From NCBI GenBank assembly GCA_002690085.1, contig NZDM01000042.1, positions 1 through 5,575 of the forward strand: DNA of 5,575 nt. The letters run 5' to 3'. The notes under the pieces are model-generated. The model was given only the letters and a program-made list of their open reading frames with translations, did no database searches and had not been told where the DNA came from. The DNA is from Flavobacteriaceae bacterium. Lineage in GTDB: Bacteria; Bacteroidota; Bacteroidia; Flavobacteriales; Flavobacteriaceae. Both the position numbers and the translations under genes were made by a program. Positions 5,403 to 5,575 of the stretch are shown here, piece by piece. Position 1 is the stretch's first letter. Every line of letters starts with the position of its first letter.

Positions 5403-5575
5403 ATGAAGCCAGATGTATTTGAAGCACCAGATTACTACAATCTAGACGATTTATTAAGTGAAGAGCACAAACTTGTGAGGGAAGCGGCTCGGGATTGGGT
5501 CAAAAGAGACGTGACTCCCATTATTGAAACTTATGCCCAAAAAGCAGAATTTCCAAAACAAATTCTCAGTGGTCT
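5403..5575 (+). CDS. Acyl-CoA dehydrogenase family protein, probably glutaryl-CoA dehydrogenase-like (5' part, cut by the right edge)
   Basis: The first 57 codons are visible and the frame is open to the window end. The start reads MKPDVFEAPDYYNLDDLLSE and continues with EEHKLVREAARDWVKRDVTPIIETYAQKAEFP. This is the N-terminal helical region of flavin (FAD) acyl-CoA dehydrogenases: the helix before the first domain, followed by the usual stretch ending in FPKQI. The form with APDYYNLDDLLSEEH resembles, from memory, flavobacterial proteins annotated as glutaryl-CoA dehydrogenase or plain acyl-CoA dehydrogenase. Glutaryl-CoA dehydrogenase converts glutaryl-CoA to crotonyl-CoA in lysine and tryptophan breakdown. 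The catalytic glutamate, FAD and substrate sites lie beyond the edge, so the substrate cannot be decided. The ATG at 5403 is the first in frame. It is likely its own transcription unit, separated from trmN6 by 93 bp with promoter-like boxes. Confidence 0.88.
   Translation, partial: MKPDVFEAPDYYNLDDLLSEEHKLVREAARDWVKRDVTPIIETYAQKAEFPKQILSG

Overview
The window reads as a piece of chromosome from a member of the Bacteroidota, most likely Flavobacteriia. It is AT-rich. Its starts lack Shine-Dalgarno sequences and are preceded by A/T tracts. Several intergenic spaces carry TAnnTTTG boxes, the Bacteroidota -7 promoter element. The protein families also fit: a DnaE with a fused N-terminal proofreading exonuclease, ribosomal protein S16 with a long acidic tail, and a small lipoprotein resembling a flavobacterial DUF6252 family. 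The assignment comes from recognition of sequence features, not from a database search.

Left part (1-2376, minus strand): the first 792 codons of the replicative DNA polymerase III alpha subunit, cut by the left edge. Domain order is DEDDh exonuclease, linker, PHP domain, then the start of the polymerase core. All exonuclease catalytic residues are present, whereas the PHP domain appears to have lost about five of its nine metal ligands. Upstream is about 500 bp with no recognised gene. It holds one possible 50-codon small gene on the plus strand (2693-2845) and a hairpin terminator at 2860-2879 placed to serve both strands.

Middle (2882-3352, minus strand): a small lipoprotein gene. It is divergent from rpsP, and the 143 bp between the two starts holds a candidate promoter for each.

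Right part (3496-5309, plus strand): a ribosome and tRNA maturation cluster made of rpsP (S16), rimM (30S assembly factor) and trmN6 (tRNA adenine-N6 methyltransferase). S16 and RimM both act in 30S assembly. A strong intrinsic terminator lies between rpsP and rimM and ends only 8 nt before the rimM start, so rimM-trmN6 is probably expressed by partial read-through. rimM and trmN6 overlap by one base (TAATG) and are probably translationally coupled. After a spacer with a duplicated TAAATTTG box, an acyl-CoA dehydrogenase gene begins at 5403 and runs off the right edge.

Overall this is ordinary core genome. I see no mobile element, CRISPR array, RNA gene or defence system. The points most worth a second look are the exonuclease/degenerate-PHP combination in DnaE, the terminator in front of rimM, and the unrecognised small ORF with its shared terminator.
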